Assembly: GCA_001584585.1 (NCBI GenBank)
Contig: LSYV01000001.1
Location: forward strand, 415,119-479,118
DNA: 64,000 nucleotides
Direction: 5' to 3'
Origin: Gonium pectorale
Lineage: Eukaryota; Chlorophyta; Chlorophyceae; Chlamydomonadales; Volvocaceae
Part shown: piece after piece, positions 1 through 10,386 of the stretch
How the letters are laid out: each line of letters starts with the position of its first letter
Position numbering within the stretch: the first letter of the stretch is position 1
Notes under the pieces: model-generated
What the model was told of the DNA's origin: nothing
The model's input: only the letters and a program-made list of their open reading frames with translations
Database searches by the model: none
Translations under genes and position numbers: made by a program

Positions 1-2215
1 GGCGGGCGGCACCAGCCCAACCAGCGCAGCACGCAGGTCGTCCAGCCCCAGAGCGGCAGCGCCGGGCTGGCCGGCTGGGGGCGCAAGCGGCCGAGGGTGG
101 CGCCGGGTGGGGCAGGGTGATCAGCAGCGGCGAGGGACCGGGTGCCCAGCGGCGTAGGCGGCGCTGTGTCTACAGGACGCAAGATGGCAGTGTCAAGGAC
201 AGCGGTGCTTCCCGGAGTTCCACCCTCGCAGAGCTCCCGTCGCCCAATAGACGCTGTACCACAATCGGGGCCAACTGCGGACCCGGCTGCGCTGGTCGGC
301 GGCCAGCCTACGGCCTACGGCCGCCGCCAGCGCCGTGCCTGCCCGCCAGCCTTCCCGTCAGTCCCCCATCTCTTCCCCCCTGCCCTGCCCCACCCGGTTT
401 TGCAGACACGGGAATCATGGTGACCCCGGCAAACTTGGTCATGGCGAAGGTGGCTCCTAGCCGCTTGATGGCCCGCCGGACAGCTTTTGGCCGCTCCTGC
501 TCGGGCTGCAACAGGTCCACCTGCGGACGGGGCGGCGCGGGACGGCGCGCAGCAGCGATAGATAGCGCGCAACTCGGTTGTGGAGCAGCACTGGTTGACG
601 TCACCTCACCTCTCATCGCACTTCGTCAGTGTCTGATTCGCCCCCGCCGGGGCCGCTGCTTCGTTTGCACGCTCTCCCTGTCCAGGTCGCCGCCCTGCGC
701 CTGTTGCCCACCCCTTTACCTAGCTAGCATTCCCCTCTCCTCCCTTTCCCCCGTCCTCCCCTCTCATCCCGCTTCCTGCCCTCTCCTGCCCTCTCCTCCC
801 CAACCATACCTTGTTCAGCGCCACCACCATGCGACTGGTGGCTACCTCTCCCACCACCAAGCATTCGGCAGTCTGCGTCTGAAGGCCTGGGGAGGTGGGG
901 GGGCAGTGGCAGGGGCGTTTTTCGCTGAGGCCGCCGAGGCCGATCAGTTGGCAGGCGTACACTCGGCGGGCTGGGCTGGGCTGGCGGCAACCACCAGCCT
1001 GGGCCTGCTCCCGACAGCTACTGCGGCCCCTGATCGGTTCCCGGCTTGGACCCGCTGTCCGATCCGCCGCCGCTTCTACCATCGTCTTTGGTGGGCACCG
1101 CCCCCCAGACACGGCAGACGCGGCAGACACTCAGCGTCGGTCACGTGCAGGGCTCCTCCCATCCCTCGGGCACGGGACCCCGGCCGTCGAGGGAGGCCCG
1201 AGCCCACCATTTTACCCCCACCCCACCCCACCCCAACCCCGAAACTGTGCCAGCGCTGCTCGCTCGTCGCTGACGTCGCAGTTTCACAGGTCGCCAACAG
1301 CCACGCCAAGACCGCCACAAGCTCTTCTATTGCGTTTGTATGCGATTCGGTGTCCGCGACGCGACCCGTTTCCCTTCTTGTCCCGGCCCCAGCCCTCTCC
1401 CCTCCCCCCCCCACACACAATCCGCACCCTTTGTGACGTCCACCACGAGCACCATCATGTCTATGATCTGCACCCCGCCAATGATGGTGCGGATGAGCGA
1501 CGCGTGGCCGGGGCAGTCCACAAGCGTAAACTGTAGCTCATCGTACGGCAGGTGGGACAGGTGTGGGGGGAGGGGGACCTGCAAGGGGGAGGGGCAGACG
1601 TGGAGCGGAGGGAGGGAGGGAGGGGGAGGGGCAGCGGCAGCAGCATACCCAACATAGGCGGCACATCACCGCACAGGCACCGCGGGGGAGGCTTCTCACA
1701 AAACCAGTGTAGCCCTCGGCGCTGCAGGGGGTCTGGCCGCCCTTGGGCACTGCAGCGCCAACCCGCTGCTCGCGCGCCCGTAAGCACTCCGGGACAACGC
1801 GAGACGCGTGCCTTAGCCCACAAACGCGGATCACGAATGAGTACTCCCGGCCCTGCAGCTCGACGCCACATGTGTACCCTGACGGTGCACCAAGAACCCT
1901 GGTTTTGCGTGGGCGGCGTTTCCCCAGTATCCTAGCGTACTCCACACCCATGGGTACAGCCTTCAGACCCACAGTTGCTGTGTCCTTACTGTGAAGGCGG
2001 AGAAGCCCAGGTCCAGAGTGATACCCCGCTCCTTGCTCTGGGGATGCTTGTCCAGCGCAGCAGTGGACAGCTGAGTAGACAGCGCGGCAACTGCAGGAAG
2101 TCTGGATTCAGAGCACGGTGGATCTTGGCTATCCGCCTGCTTGCTTACCGAGGCTGGTCTTCCCAGAATCGACATGCCCCAGCACACCAACATTAATGTT
2201 AAGGACGCGCTTCAT
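1..2215 (-). CDS. EEFSEC: Selenocysteine-specific elongation factor eEFSec (5' part; runs off the window)
   Basis: GTPase that delivers Sec-tRNA(Sec) to the ribosome at UGA codons. The protein starts MKRVLNINVGVLGHVDSGK (P-loop) at 2215. It continues with KERGITLDLGFSAF (switch I region), TLVDCPGHASLIRTIIGG (G3, DCPGH), QTQTAECLVVGE, VVALNKVDLL (G4, NKVD) and VTMIPVSAKP (G5). These are family-specific stretches of eEFSec, not of EF1A or eIF2-gamma. I infer six exons: 2149-2215, 1990-2090, 1428-1578, 810-886, 394-520 and <1-74; every junction keeps the frame with GT-AG ends. Domains II-IV and the SECIS-binding C-terminus lie outside the window. The product should be cytosolic. The long open frame on the opposite strand over the same bases is a GC-rich shadow. 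Identity is very likely; exact exon ends are inferred. Confidence 0.93.
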
Positions 2216-2700
2216 GACTCGTCTCTTCAGTTCTTATCATTGACGGTTGTGCCGATAGTGCTTAAGGACACAAGCACGAAAGGGCATGAGCAGGAGTTGT
2301 GTCATCCATCAGGATTCCTGCCAACATCAGCATCAGCAACGAAAAGTTTACCATTCCCTTAAGCTCGGCCCGGAGCTCAGGCCGGAGTGCCGACAGTAGG
2401 TTTCGGAGGCGCCTGTGAGGCTGTCTGCACCTGGTTTGCGTGCTTTGTGTTGTCACGCAGAAGTCCGTCCGCCGTCTCCCCCTGTCTAACTTTTGGTAGT
2501 CAGCTTGTATCGGGGTTCCTCTGGGGGACGCGGATGGAATCCGGGTGCGTGTCCGGGTGATTGGGTAGAGGGGACTCCCGGGTGAGATCAACAAGATCAA
2601 CATTGGTGGGCTGAGCGGGGTGGGTGGGTGGTCTGGTGCAGCTACGATGGCTAGTAGGCTGCTCAGGTCCGAAGGTAAGCCGCGAAGGTCTCTGAAGGCT
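2216..2700. other. Upstream region of eEFSec, no gene seen
   Basis: Presumed 5' UTR and promoter side of the minus-strand eEFSec gene, merging into a retroelement remnant near 2700. Minus-strand frames here have no recognisable domain; some may be decayed downstream parts of that retroelement. Confidence 0.4.
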
Positions 2701-2708
2701 GCGTACGG

Positions 2709-3062
2709 TCAGCGTCGTAGAAGGCGTGCGGCGAATATTTGTAGGAGCTGGCCATACGTGCGAAGCAGATTGCGCTGGGAGTATCCGCTGCTATGGAAAG
2801 CCTGGATGGCACGGGCCATTTGGAAGGTGAATTTGTTGGGGTCGGTGATGAAGCGCCTTAAACGGTGGACCTGGCTGGCAAGGAGGGCACGCTTGATGGG
2901 CAGATTGACGTTGCTGCCTGCAGCAATGAGCCGCGTGAGGCGGAGGCCCTGGAAGCTGGGCTGATCGGGTTTGTCGTAGACCCCGGTGAGGAGGCGGGCT
3001 GTAATCTGCATGAGGATGTTCATCAATGGCAGAGCATCGGTCCCTAGATGGGATATTGGGGA
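2709..3062 (-). mobile_element. Non-LTR retrotransposon remnant (end of reverse transcriptase)
   Basis: An open minus-strand stretch reads LASQVHRLRRFITDPNKF and then AIQAFHSSGYSQRNLL. That layout (a basic helix, 'tDp..F', then 'GYs...L') is typical of the thumb region just after the palm of LINE reverse transcriptases. No palm motif (F/YxDD) is seen and the fragment has no intact start, so it is a dead 5'-truncated piece. It abuts a family-A short repeat at 3114. The family assignment rests on general resemblance only; a different RT class is possible. Confidence 0.45.
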
Positions 3063-3113
3063 TGCCGTTGTTGACTCGGCTTGGAGGCAGGCAGGGTGCG
3101 TGTGGCCGTGGGT

Positions 3114-3275
3114 GTGAAAAAAGAGAAACCTGCACAGAAAGAGGGAACCCGCCTCTACGGCCATATACGCCCGAAGGCGCGACGTTTCCAGTAGGGCGGG
3201 CGGGTACAGAGCAAGACATGTGACGTTCGTCCCGCCCCCCAAAAAACCGGCCAACCAGCTTACCCGATGTGTGGT
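3114..3275 (+). repeat. Short dispersed repeat, family A, long copy
   Basis: Core unit runs from AAAGAGAAACCTGC through CCCGCCTCTACGG, the hairpin CGCCCGAAGGCG and GACGTTTCCAGTA. It is followed by a shared tail with GGGCGGGCGGGTACAGAGCA and ATGTGACGTTCGTCCC. The same order of blocks recurs at 25999 (+), 48185 (-) and, in part, at 23530 (-). Translated in frame it gives a recurring non-coding 'protein' in many spurious ORFs, which explains several similar-looking reading frames in the window. Confidence 0.8.
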
Positions 3276-3756
3276 ACATCCAAGCAGGCCGCGGGATTCC
3301 TGGTCGCGCCGCAGGGGGTGCGTCAGGTGAGCGTTGCTGAGGGAGAGCAGTTCGGATGTCGGGAATGCGCTGGAGGGGTTATTTATTTCATATGCAGGCA
3401 GGGAGCTGGAAAGGAGTCCATGCGGAATCGATGGCCGCAATCGGAGTTGCGGTCGGACGCTGGGTGCTCAGCGAGGCGCAGTCCACGATTGTGTGAAATC
3501 GGCTTAGGTTAAAAGGTTACAGGTACCCGTCAAAGCCTGTGTGGCCATGGGTAGATTGAAAGTAGATAGTCCGAGGGCCAACTCCCTCCCAGGCAAGCCA
3601 GCATCTCGGGACTCAGATTAATGGTCCAGCATCAACTACTCCCTCCAAGGCAAGCAGCATCCGCCAGACAAGTAACTGGCTTTGCAATGTGTAAACACGA
3701 TGCAGCAACCACCACATCCAAACCTCACACCACTCACCCCCGAAGCCGAACGGGGG
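3276..3756. other. No gene seen
   Basis: Sequence between the family-A repeat and the tRNA-like sequence. I see no protein motif and no clear repeat. Confidence 0.4.
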
Positions 3757-3827
3757 GGTGTCCGTGGGAGTCGAACCCACGACCTCGAGATCGCAATCAA
3801 GTGGATCCGAGGCGTTCCGACCACACC
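3757..3827 (-). tRNA. tRNA-like sequence (degenerate tRNA or tRNA-derived SINE head)
   Basis: On the minus strand a 71-base segment folds roughly as a tRNA. The T arm is perfect (GTGGG-TTCGACT-CCCAC, with box B GGTTCGACTCC). There is a short D arm (GGA...TCC) and an anticodon-arm-like hairpin CTTGA...TCGAG around TTGCGATC. The acceptor pairs only at five of seven positions (GGTGTGG against GGACACC), and the anticodon loop has eight bases. The box A match is weak. A working tRNA is therefore doubtful; a pseudo-tRNA or SINE head fits better. If read literally the anticodon would be GCG (Arg). Confidence 0.4.
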
Positions 3828-4250
3828 TTAGGGGAGATGAGCACGCAGGAGCAGAGGTTGGGCCTGCATAGGGGAGGGAGGCGAGTATAAGAGTACAGAT
3901 AAATCGGCGGGGCATAGGAGCGTAGATTGGAAAGGGTCAGATCAACGCATCGCCACGCGAGGTAGAGCAGGTCCGCCTATCGGGGTTGAGTGGGGTCCCA
4001 TCCCATCATGCAGCGACAGTGCTGCAAACCCGCAATCATGTTTGCCATCAGCAACCGGGGCCCAGTCAAATAGCCGCAGGTCTCTCGACACGTCCTGAAC
4101 TAGCAGTACCCAAGAAACAGCACCAAGACACACCCGGATGCACGGCAGCTCACTTCGGTCCGTACAACCGCACCTGTACCACGTTGCTTCTAACCTGTCA
4201 TGTCCGTTCGACTTGCTTGGATCCAATCCTTCGACATACGGTTCGGATAA

Positions 4251-4600
4251 CGTGCAATCGTGCGGGGAAACATCAATACACAGGGATCCGGCAGGGGCCA
4301 AAACCAGCACCGACCTGCTGGCACACTGACGAAAGCAGTTGCCGCTAGAGCTGACATGAGTACGTGCAAGGTCATCAGCTGGAAGCCGTATAGAACCTTG
4401 CCTGGGCGGAAGCTCAAGCAATGAGGCCTGCATGATGACTTGCAGGAAAGGCAGGAAGGTACTTTGGCACACCGATAAAAGTCCTTGGCTGCACTTCTGG
4501 GTCCCAATGCTATGAGACTAAGGCTCAGATGGAAACTCTGGTCAGCCAACCTGCCAACCAGCCTGCGCGGTCTGTGGGGCTTCTAATGTCCGACAGTCAT
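4251..4600 (+). repeat. Dispersed repeat E, copy 1
   Basis: Blocks GGGAAACATCAATA, CCGGCAGGGGC, CGAAAGCAGTTGCCGC, ACATGAGTACGTGCAAGGTC, GGGCGGAAGCTCAAGCAAT, GTACTTTGGCACAC and CTGTGGGGCTTCT appear in the same order and orientation at 9347-10386. Here they are contiguous over about 350 bases. There is no coding potential. The type of element is unknown. Confidence 0.75.
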
Positions 4601-5895
4601 CAGGCGCATGCATGGGCAACCAGCCATGCGCGCAGCCCGTCCATCTGGGCGAGCAAGCCAGGGCTTACGAGGCCGCCCATGCTTGAGTACGGCGCAAACA
4701 GACCAACTGTGCTGTAAACCTGTAATATGCACTGGTCCATTCCCAATGACCGGGACGCCGCTGGCAGCTGTCGGGTGGCGAAGCAGTTCCGCGGCCCCTC
4801 ACGGCACCGGCCCTGGTATGGCCAGGAATGCGCCCTCTCCGCCCCGCTGGATGGCCAGCTCTGATGTGGCGGCCCCGCAGCCCACAGTGGTGCACTGCAG
4901 GAAGGAACGCCTCGGAACGGATGGGGATTCCAAGTAGCCATAAACAAGGGCGGCCTTGGTTTGTTCGCCTGGTAATCGACTCTTAATGGTACGCGTAACG
5001 GGATGGCAATTGGCAACACGCAGGCGTTGCATGAGACGCTCGGACTCTTCAGCAACAAAAGGGGATGCGCACCAACGGAACAAGCCCAATAGTGAGGGCC
5101 TTGTGCCTGAGGACGGCGCCGTAGCATTGCCGATCAAGCAGCAACTCTCGGCTCGTGCCTGTGCATCTTGATAAAGCCTGTGGTGTGCGGTGACCTGCAT
5201 CCCGGGCTGGTATTCTGATGCGGTGTTGCCCGCGAGGTTGGTTGGTTTCACAAGCCTCTCGATTTCGCACATACGCGCACACGCGCTTGGTCTTATCTTA
5301 ACTTGACGTCACTCCTGACAATGCTCCTGCACCCCACCTGCATCGGCTGATTGCACATTTAGGGCAGGCCGCCAAGCAGCCGTCAGGTGCCCTTCGAGCC
5401 TCGGCTCGCCCTACCCATGTCCTCCTAATGCTCCTCTCAATTCCATTGCGTGCATTGCACTACTGCATGCAGCGCTTGCGGATTTCCTGGCCGTAACCCA
5501 AGGTGTTATGGCATGGCGCTCCCACCAACGCAAGCCTAGAGAACACTCCCAACCTTTGGCAGTAGTACCGCGTTGTGCCGCCTCACGGCACCGTCGCCCA
5601 CAAACCCCTGCGCCCTGTCGCATGCTTTCGTAGCCGCCCGCACCCATAAGGCGAGGTACTCTGTGCACACCACTTCCCAGCCGTTTCGCAAGAGCTGTCT
5701 GCCTGCGCTCAGCAGTCAGCACGTAGCGATATCTCCCACGTCCACATGAATCAGTATGTCCCCGCCGGTCCGACTACGTAGCATTACATGCGCAGCCGGT
5801 CTCGCTCCCAGGGGGCTGCTGCGTTCCCGCATGACGCGTGCATGCACCGCACCAGGCGGGGAACGAGGCCGCGGAACAGGAACGTTTGTGACCCT
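4601..5895. other. No gene seen between repeat E and the OMA1-like gene
   Basis: Several open frames of 60-175 codons overlap on both strands here, but none shows a domain or splice-consistent continuation. Nothing in 4601-5895 could be assigned. The 3' UTR of the minus-strand peptidase gene should lie just left of 5896. Confidence 0.4.
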
Positions 5896-7911
5896 TCACG
5901 CCGAGCGCTTGGTGGACGAGGCCTTCGCCGCCTCTCCCTTCTTGGCTTTGAGTTCTAGGGGCAGGTAGGGAGGCCACCAACCCAGACGGCACGGGTCAAG
6001 GCAGGGCTGCAACCTTTGTGCGGTATGGCGGGCTGCAGAGAACTGCACGGCTGGTTAACTATCGGCGGCGCCACACGGACCCCGGCGTAGCTCCCACCTG
6101 CCCGCTTGTACGTCTCCTTGAATGCGGGCATGTTGTTCAGCAGGTGCTCTTTACGCTTGCGCGTAGGTGGGTGCGTCGAGTCGTACGTACTCGTTGGCCG
6201 GGCCGCCCTTGCCGACCTGGCCGCTCTTCTGCGGTGCGAGGAACGGACAGCACTGACGTCGTCATGCAGGCCCATCCAGCAGGAAGGCCGGGCACCTCTA
6301 GACGCATCTCTGGGCTCTGGCCGCTGGCGTCTTTCGTGCTTTATTGTGGAGGGCCGTCTGCGGTGAGGCAGCACACGTCTGGCGCCCAGGGCGGTGCAAC
6401 CCCGTGCAGGGTCCGGCTCACGGCAGCGCGCCCCGCCCCGTATGTGTGGTCCCACCTTGTACTTGTCCTCCAAGTCCGCCACGAACTCGAGGCCGCGCAC
6501 TGCGTCCTGCGGGTCGTAGCCGGCCTCCGCCAGCAGGTGGGCCGCCAGCAGGTCCGCCTCGTGCTCGAACCTGACGCCGCACACGCCCGCCCACGCGGGG
6601 GGAAGGAGCACGACACGGCAAGCACGGGACATTCGGTATGTGGGACAGTGGCTTCCTCCCGACGCCTCCACAACGACAGGATATTGAGGCAGACGCTGCG
6701 GGCGTCATGGCGGCAGATGGGCACAGGCCGCGCGGTCTGGTCGGATGCCTGGAGCCGTGCACCGGCGTGTGGACCGTGACCGCAGCTTCGGATGTTGAGG
6801 GACTCACTGCTGGTGCCGCAACGCGTTGGCCTTCTGTTCGTCGTTGAGGCTGTCGGGCAGGAGGGCCAGCTCCAGGGCGATGATGGGGTCATCCTTGCCG
6901 ATCGTGAGCTGCGTGGAGGTGAGCAGCTTCCGATCCGCCTGCGGTGGGGTGCGGGGGTGGCGCACACGGGAGGCAACGGACATGGTGTGGCCGGGGATGG
7001 TGGGGCGGAGCGGGTTCCAAGCAGCATTAGCAGCAGCAGTAGTAGCCACATGGACGGCCATCAATGGGGCAATGACCCGCATCACCCATGTCCTCTCGCT
7101 GCTGCGCAATGCACGGCCGGCAGGCATCGCTATGCAGCGCCGGGCAGGGGGCAGCATCGCAATGGCGCACCGGCACAGGTCTGCGCACGTCTCCGTCGGC
7201 CGAGCCCGTCACGCTGCCCAGGTGGCCCCGGATGCGGCCAAGTCGCTCCACACGACACCAGCAAGCAGGCGCACGCATTACAGCGGCTCATCGGTTCCCT
7301 GCCGCACGCCCGTCACCCCCACCAACCCCAACGTGTGCTTGGCGAGCACGTGCGCGACCTCGTGGGCCAGGACGTAGGCCAGCGGGCCGCGGTCGTCGCT
7401 GAAGCGGGCCCGGTACTCCTCCATGAAGGCCTTGGGCACGAGCACCGTCGCCTGCGGGCAACAGGGCAACTCCGACGGAAGGAGGGAGCCCGAAGAGCAG
7501 GCGGCACTGGCAAACGGACGCTGTCTCGGGGGGCTGGCTTCGCTGTTTGGGTGCTGCTCCTCCCGGTCCATCACCGGCGCTTGCCTGGCCTTCCGCATCC
7601 CAGCTGCACGGGCTGAGCCCCTCGCTCTTGGTGACGCTGAACTCACACTTGATGCCCTTCACGTGCGCGAAGTTGCCCCCGCCCTTGCCCGCCGCCGCCT
7701 CGATGATGCGCGGCCCAACCTCCCGCAGCTCCTTCACCAGCGGGTGCCCATCAGACAGCCGCTTCACCGACATGGCGTCCTTGAGGATTGCCTTCGGATG
7801 TCCCAAGGACTCCAGTCGTAATTCGGAACCAGCCGCCGCGTGCCCTTCATTGCATACTCGATGGGCAGGTTCGCACGCGCTCACGCATACCTGCCATACA
7901 TGAAGGGCCAT
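5896..7911 (-). CDS. OMA1-like M48 zinc metallopeptidase (5' end unresolved)
   Basis: Membrane peptidase of the M48 family, by family knowledge a mitochondrial inner-membrane stress protease. Exons read from the high end include HPLVKELREVGPRIIEAAAG and KGIKCEFSV (about 7640-7790), then VLAHEVAHVLAKHTERTW carrying the HExxH zinc site (7333-7451 joined to 7098 downwards). Next comes a hydrophobic stretch VIAPLMAVHVATTAAANAAW, then exon 6808-6938, then FEHEADLLAAHLLAEAGYDP (6456-6570), which supplies the third zinc ligand (ExxxD). The STHPPTRKRKEHL block follows, and the end exon is 5896-5954 (stop TGA). Exon joins 7333/7098, 6808/6570 and 6098/5954 keep frame. The joins around 7640/7451 and 6456/6230 do not close cleanly, and the start codon was not found. 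Family call is solid; the gene model is partial. Confidence 0.8.
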
Positions 7912-8144
7912 GCATGCGGGCGACTACGACAGCTTGACCTGCCCCCACCCTTGCCTCATTTGCTAACAGCCCCCCGCAATGGGGCCGATTTGGGTCCTAT
8001 AGGGTTTTAAACCGACCCTGGTACGGTCCCAATTTTCGGTCCGAATCTGCTCGGGCTGGGGCCGGGGCCTCGCCCGGGCCTCACCACGTTGGGATCCACA
8101 TCCACCAGCTGCTTCTAGGAGCCCAGATAGCCCTCCCGTGACGA

Positions 8145-8287
8145 GAGAACCACCGAAACCCTGCCCTAACTACAGACCTCCTTCTCTTCTTGCTTGTGTG
8201 CGCCGCCGGTGTTTGGTCTTGGCTGCCGTGGTGCGCTGTAGTTAGGGCAGGGTTTCGGTGGTTCTCATAACTATGAGAACCACCGAA
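8145..8287. repeat. Perfect 31-bp inverted repeat (fold-back element) with extra arm copy
   Basis: Left arm 8145-8175 (starting GAGAACCACCGAAACCCTGC) and right arm 8236-8266 are exact reverse complements over 31 bases, separated by a 60-base loop. The right arm runs into the near-palindrome GTTCTCATAACTATGAGAAC (8261-8280), followed by a further partial arm copy GAGAACCACCGAA (8275-8287). The loop segment containing GTGTGCGCCGCCGGTGTTTG is itself matched in inverted orientation near 8366-8405. This suggests a MITE-like or fold-back element that has been partly duplicated in inverse. No ORF is inside. Confidence 0.85.
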
Positions 8288-9344
8288 CGGGAGGGCTGCC
8301 TGCCCCTCCCGTTGTCTGCGCCCTTTCTCGCCTCTCCGCCTGTAACCTTTCCACAGAAAAAAAGGCAAGAACAAACACCGACGGCGCACACACGAAGAGA
8401 AGGGGCCCTGCATTTAAGACCAAAGAACAGGAAGGCTCGTGTAATCAATTTGCACATCCACTCGGCTTGCTTGGACATAATGCGTCGACATAGCACTCAG
8501 AGCAAGAATGCGCGGATTCAATGGTGACCAGAGCGCCTGGCGGTATGACATTTCCACATTGAGTGCGCACGAAACGGCTTGAAATTCCCACAGCATATAG
8601 AGCAGGCACCAAACATTGCATTGCGTCTGAAGGCGGTGCTCTGGCACATCACCGCAGTTGAGCGGCCCCGTCGTACAGGGAGTTGACCGGTCAGCGCCGG
8701 TGGTCAGTTGGTGGTCAGTTCCCCTTAAGGCCCCTCATTTCCGGGAACCCAGGCAGATCATGCTTTTGTAACGCAATAGACAATGCCTGCTTCGTGGGCA
8801 ACCAATGCCCCTGCGCTTGTTCCATTCTTTCCATTTGGGTATTTCCATTTCCATCCCGTTTCTGGTTCTCTTTTTTGGTACACAACCGTTGTGCAACCGA
8901 CCCCGATGCCGGGCCGATCTGGTTTCGGGTCGCACACCGAAGGGGCCCCGGTTCACGAACCAGAGCTCCACGTTCCGAGCAGCACGAAGGAGGGTGCGGG
9001 CCTGCAATGGCGTGATGCTCGGTGCGCACACTCGTACACAGTGCCCGCGTCTTGGGGAATGGAGGCGCCGCAATGGCGAGGGCGAGGGCCATGTGACGTC
9101 GCGTCGGCGTTGCAAGTTGGCGGCAGTTTGGCCGGGGTCCGCAAAAGTATCAGATGGCCTTCCTGGCAGGCAGCGCCGGCTCGCTTTCGCGGAATATGCT
9201 ATCTGTTCACAAGCATCAACACATTAGTGTAGCGTGTGCTGAGGCTGTGCCAGCCGCAGGAGGCAGGCCGCTCCCGTAGAGTTACGAGGGAGGGAATGAC
9301 AAGGGGTCAATTCACCGGACTTCTTGCTCTGAGTGTATGGTCCA
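8288..9344. other. No gene seen; family-B fragment near 8855-8880
   Basis: The block CCGTTTCTGGTTCTCTTTTT near 8858 is a minus-orientation family-B start. No other feature could be supported. Overlapping ORFs on both strands lack motifs. Confidence 0.4.
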
Positions 9345-9346
9345 AC

Positions 9347-10386
9347 AACGCGTAATCATGCAGGGAAACATCAATAATGCAGTATCCGGCAGGGGCGCCG
9401 ACCTGCAGCTGTCATGTGTAATGTGATGGCTCGGCAATCGTTGGTACGGATGGCTGTCGCTTGCCATCCTGTGGGTAATGAAGGGGTTTGTGCGTGGATG
9501 CATTGCCGTCGCACGTGAGGACGCGGCGGTGCCATGTGCCACGGGCGACCTACATGTCGTATGATGGGTCGCTCGGGCTGCCTGCCTTGGCGTCTGCGCC
9601 TCCGCCGGAGGCGCTTCCTCTTCGTTTGTAGTGCGACATCCACGGCTTTAGGATCGGACAGAGCCTTCTTCCTAGGTCAGCCAGGAGCGCCGTCATGCTT
9701 ATGAAAAAGAGAACCAGAAACGGGGAAGGCAGCATCTACGGACATACACACCCGAGGGTGTGATGTATCCAGCAGGGCGCCGAGTACAAGGCATGGCGGG
9801 CGAGGTATACGAGCAGACGGGCCCTCCCGGTGTGTCACCAGAAGCACCCGATGAGCAGCCCGATTCAGGCCTCAGCACCATGCATTCTGCTGACTTAGTA
9901 TACGTCATTCATCATCCTAGCTTCAGGTTCGGCTCAGCAGAGTCGTGAGACAGCTTTGCATTGTCAGAGAGCGTCGCTCCGCACTACGTGTCAAGTGTGT
10001 CAAGCCGCATATTGAAGGAAGCCTCGAAGGAACACATCGCGGATGGGCTTCTAGCACTCTTACCGGCGGCATGACGCAGCCGCACTGTCGAAAGCAGTTG
10101 CCGCCAGGCATGCAGGCTTCCCGCCTCCGACATGAGTACGTGCAAGGTCATCAGCTGGAAGCCGTACATAACCTTGTCTGGGCGGAAGCTCAAGCAATTA
10201 GACTTGCAGGATGACTTGCAGGAAAGGTGGCAGGGTACTTTGGCACACGGATCAAAGTCCTGATAGCTTCTTGGCTGTGCTTGGCTGCACTACCGGTCCC
10301 AAAGCTGTGAGGACGCCGGCCCAGGTGGGAACTCTGATCAGCCAGCCTGCCAGCCAGCCTGCGCGATCTGTGGGGCTTCTCCTGTT
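9347..10386 (+). repeat. Dispersed repeat E, copy 2, interrupted by about 670 bases
   Basis: Same blocks as at 4251-4600, but split. The first part (AGGGAAACATCAATA, CCGGCAGGGGC) ends near 9416 and the second resumes at about 10085 with CGAAAGCAGTTGCCGC. Within the interruption lies a family-B repeat (9698-9842). The intact copy 1 shows where the insertion occurred. Confidence 0.7.
9698..9842 (+). repeat. Short dispersed repeat, family B
   Basis: Starts AAAAAGAGAACCAGAAACGG, then GGCAGCATCTACGGACATAC, hairpin CACACCCGAGGGTGTG, GTATCCAGCAGGGCGCCGAG, TACAAGGCATGGCGGGCGAG and ends near CGGGCCCTCCCGGTGTGTCA. It has the same block order as family A but different sequence in the middle and tail. 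Other copies: 39275 (+), 39538 (+, 3' part), 40345 (+, diverged), 34085 (-), 34455 (-), 33130 (-, partial), 56495 (-). Confidence 0.8.

Noticed and set aside
117..1436. 439-codon plus-strand open frame
   Set aside because: It lies opposite the eEFSec exons and introns; high GC suppresses stops. Codons show low-complexity Pro/Ser/Arg content and no domain, while the minus strand gives conserved GTPase motifs.
2709..3440. Single 243-codon minus-strand gene
   Set aside because: Its first half is translated family-A repeat (the recurring [14 protein letters not shown] peptide); only the second half resembles a reverse-transcriptase remnant.
4799..5272. 157-codon minus-strand frame
   Set aside because: Looks protein-like in composition but no motif was recognised and three other frames overlap it; not enough to call a gene.
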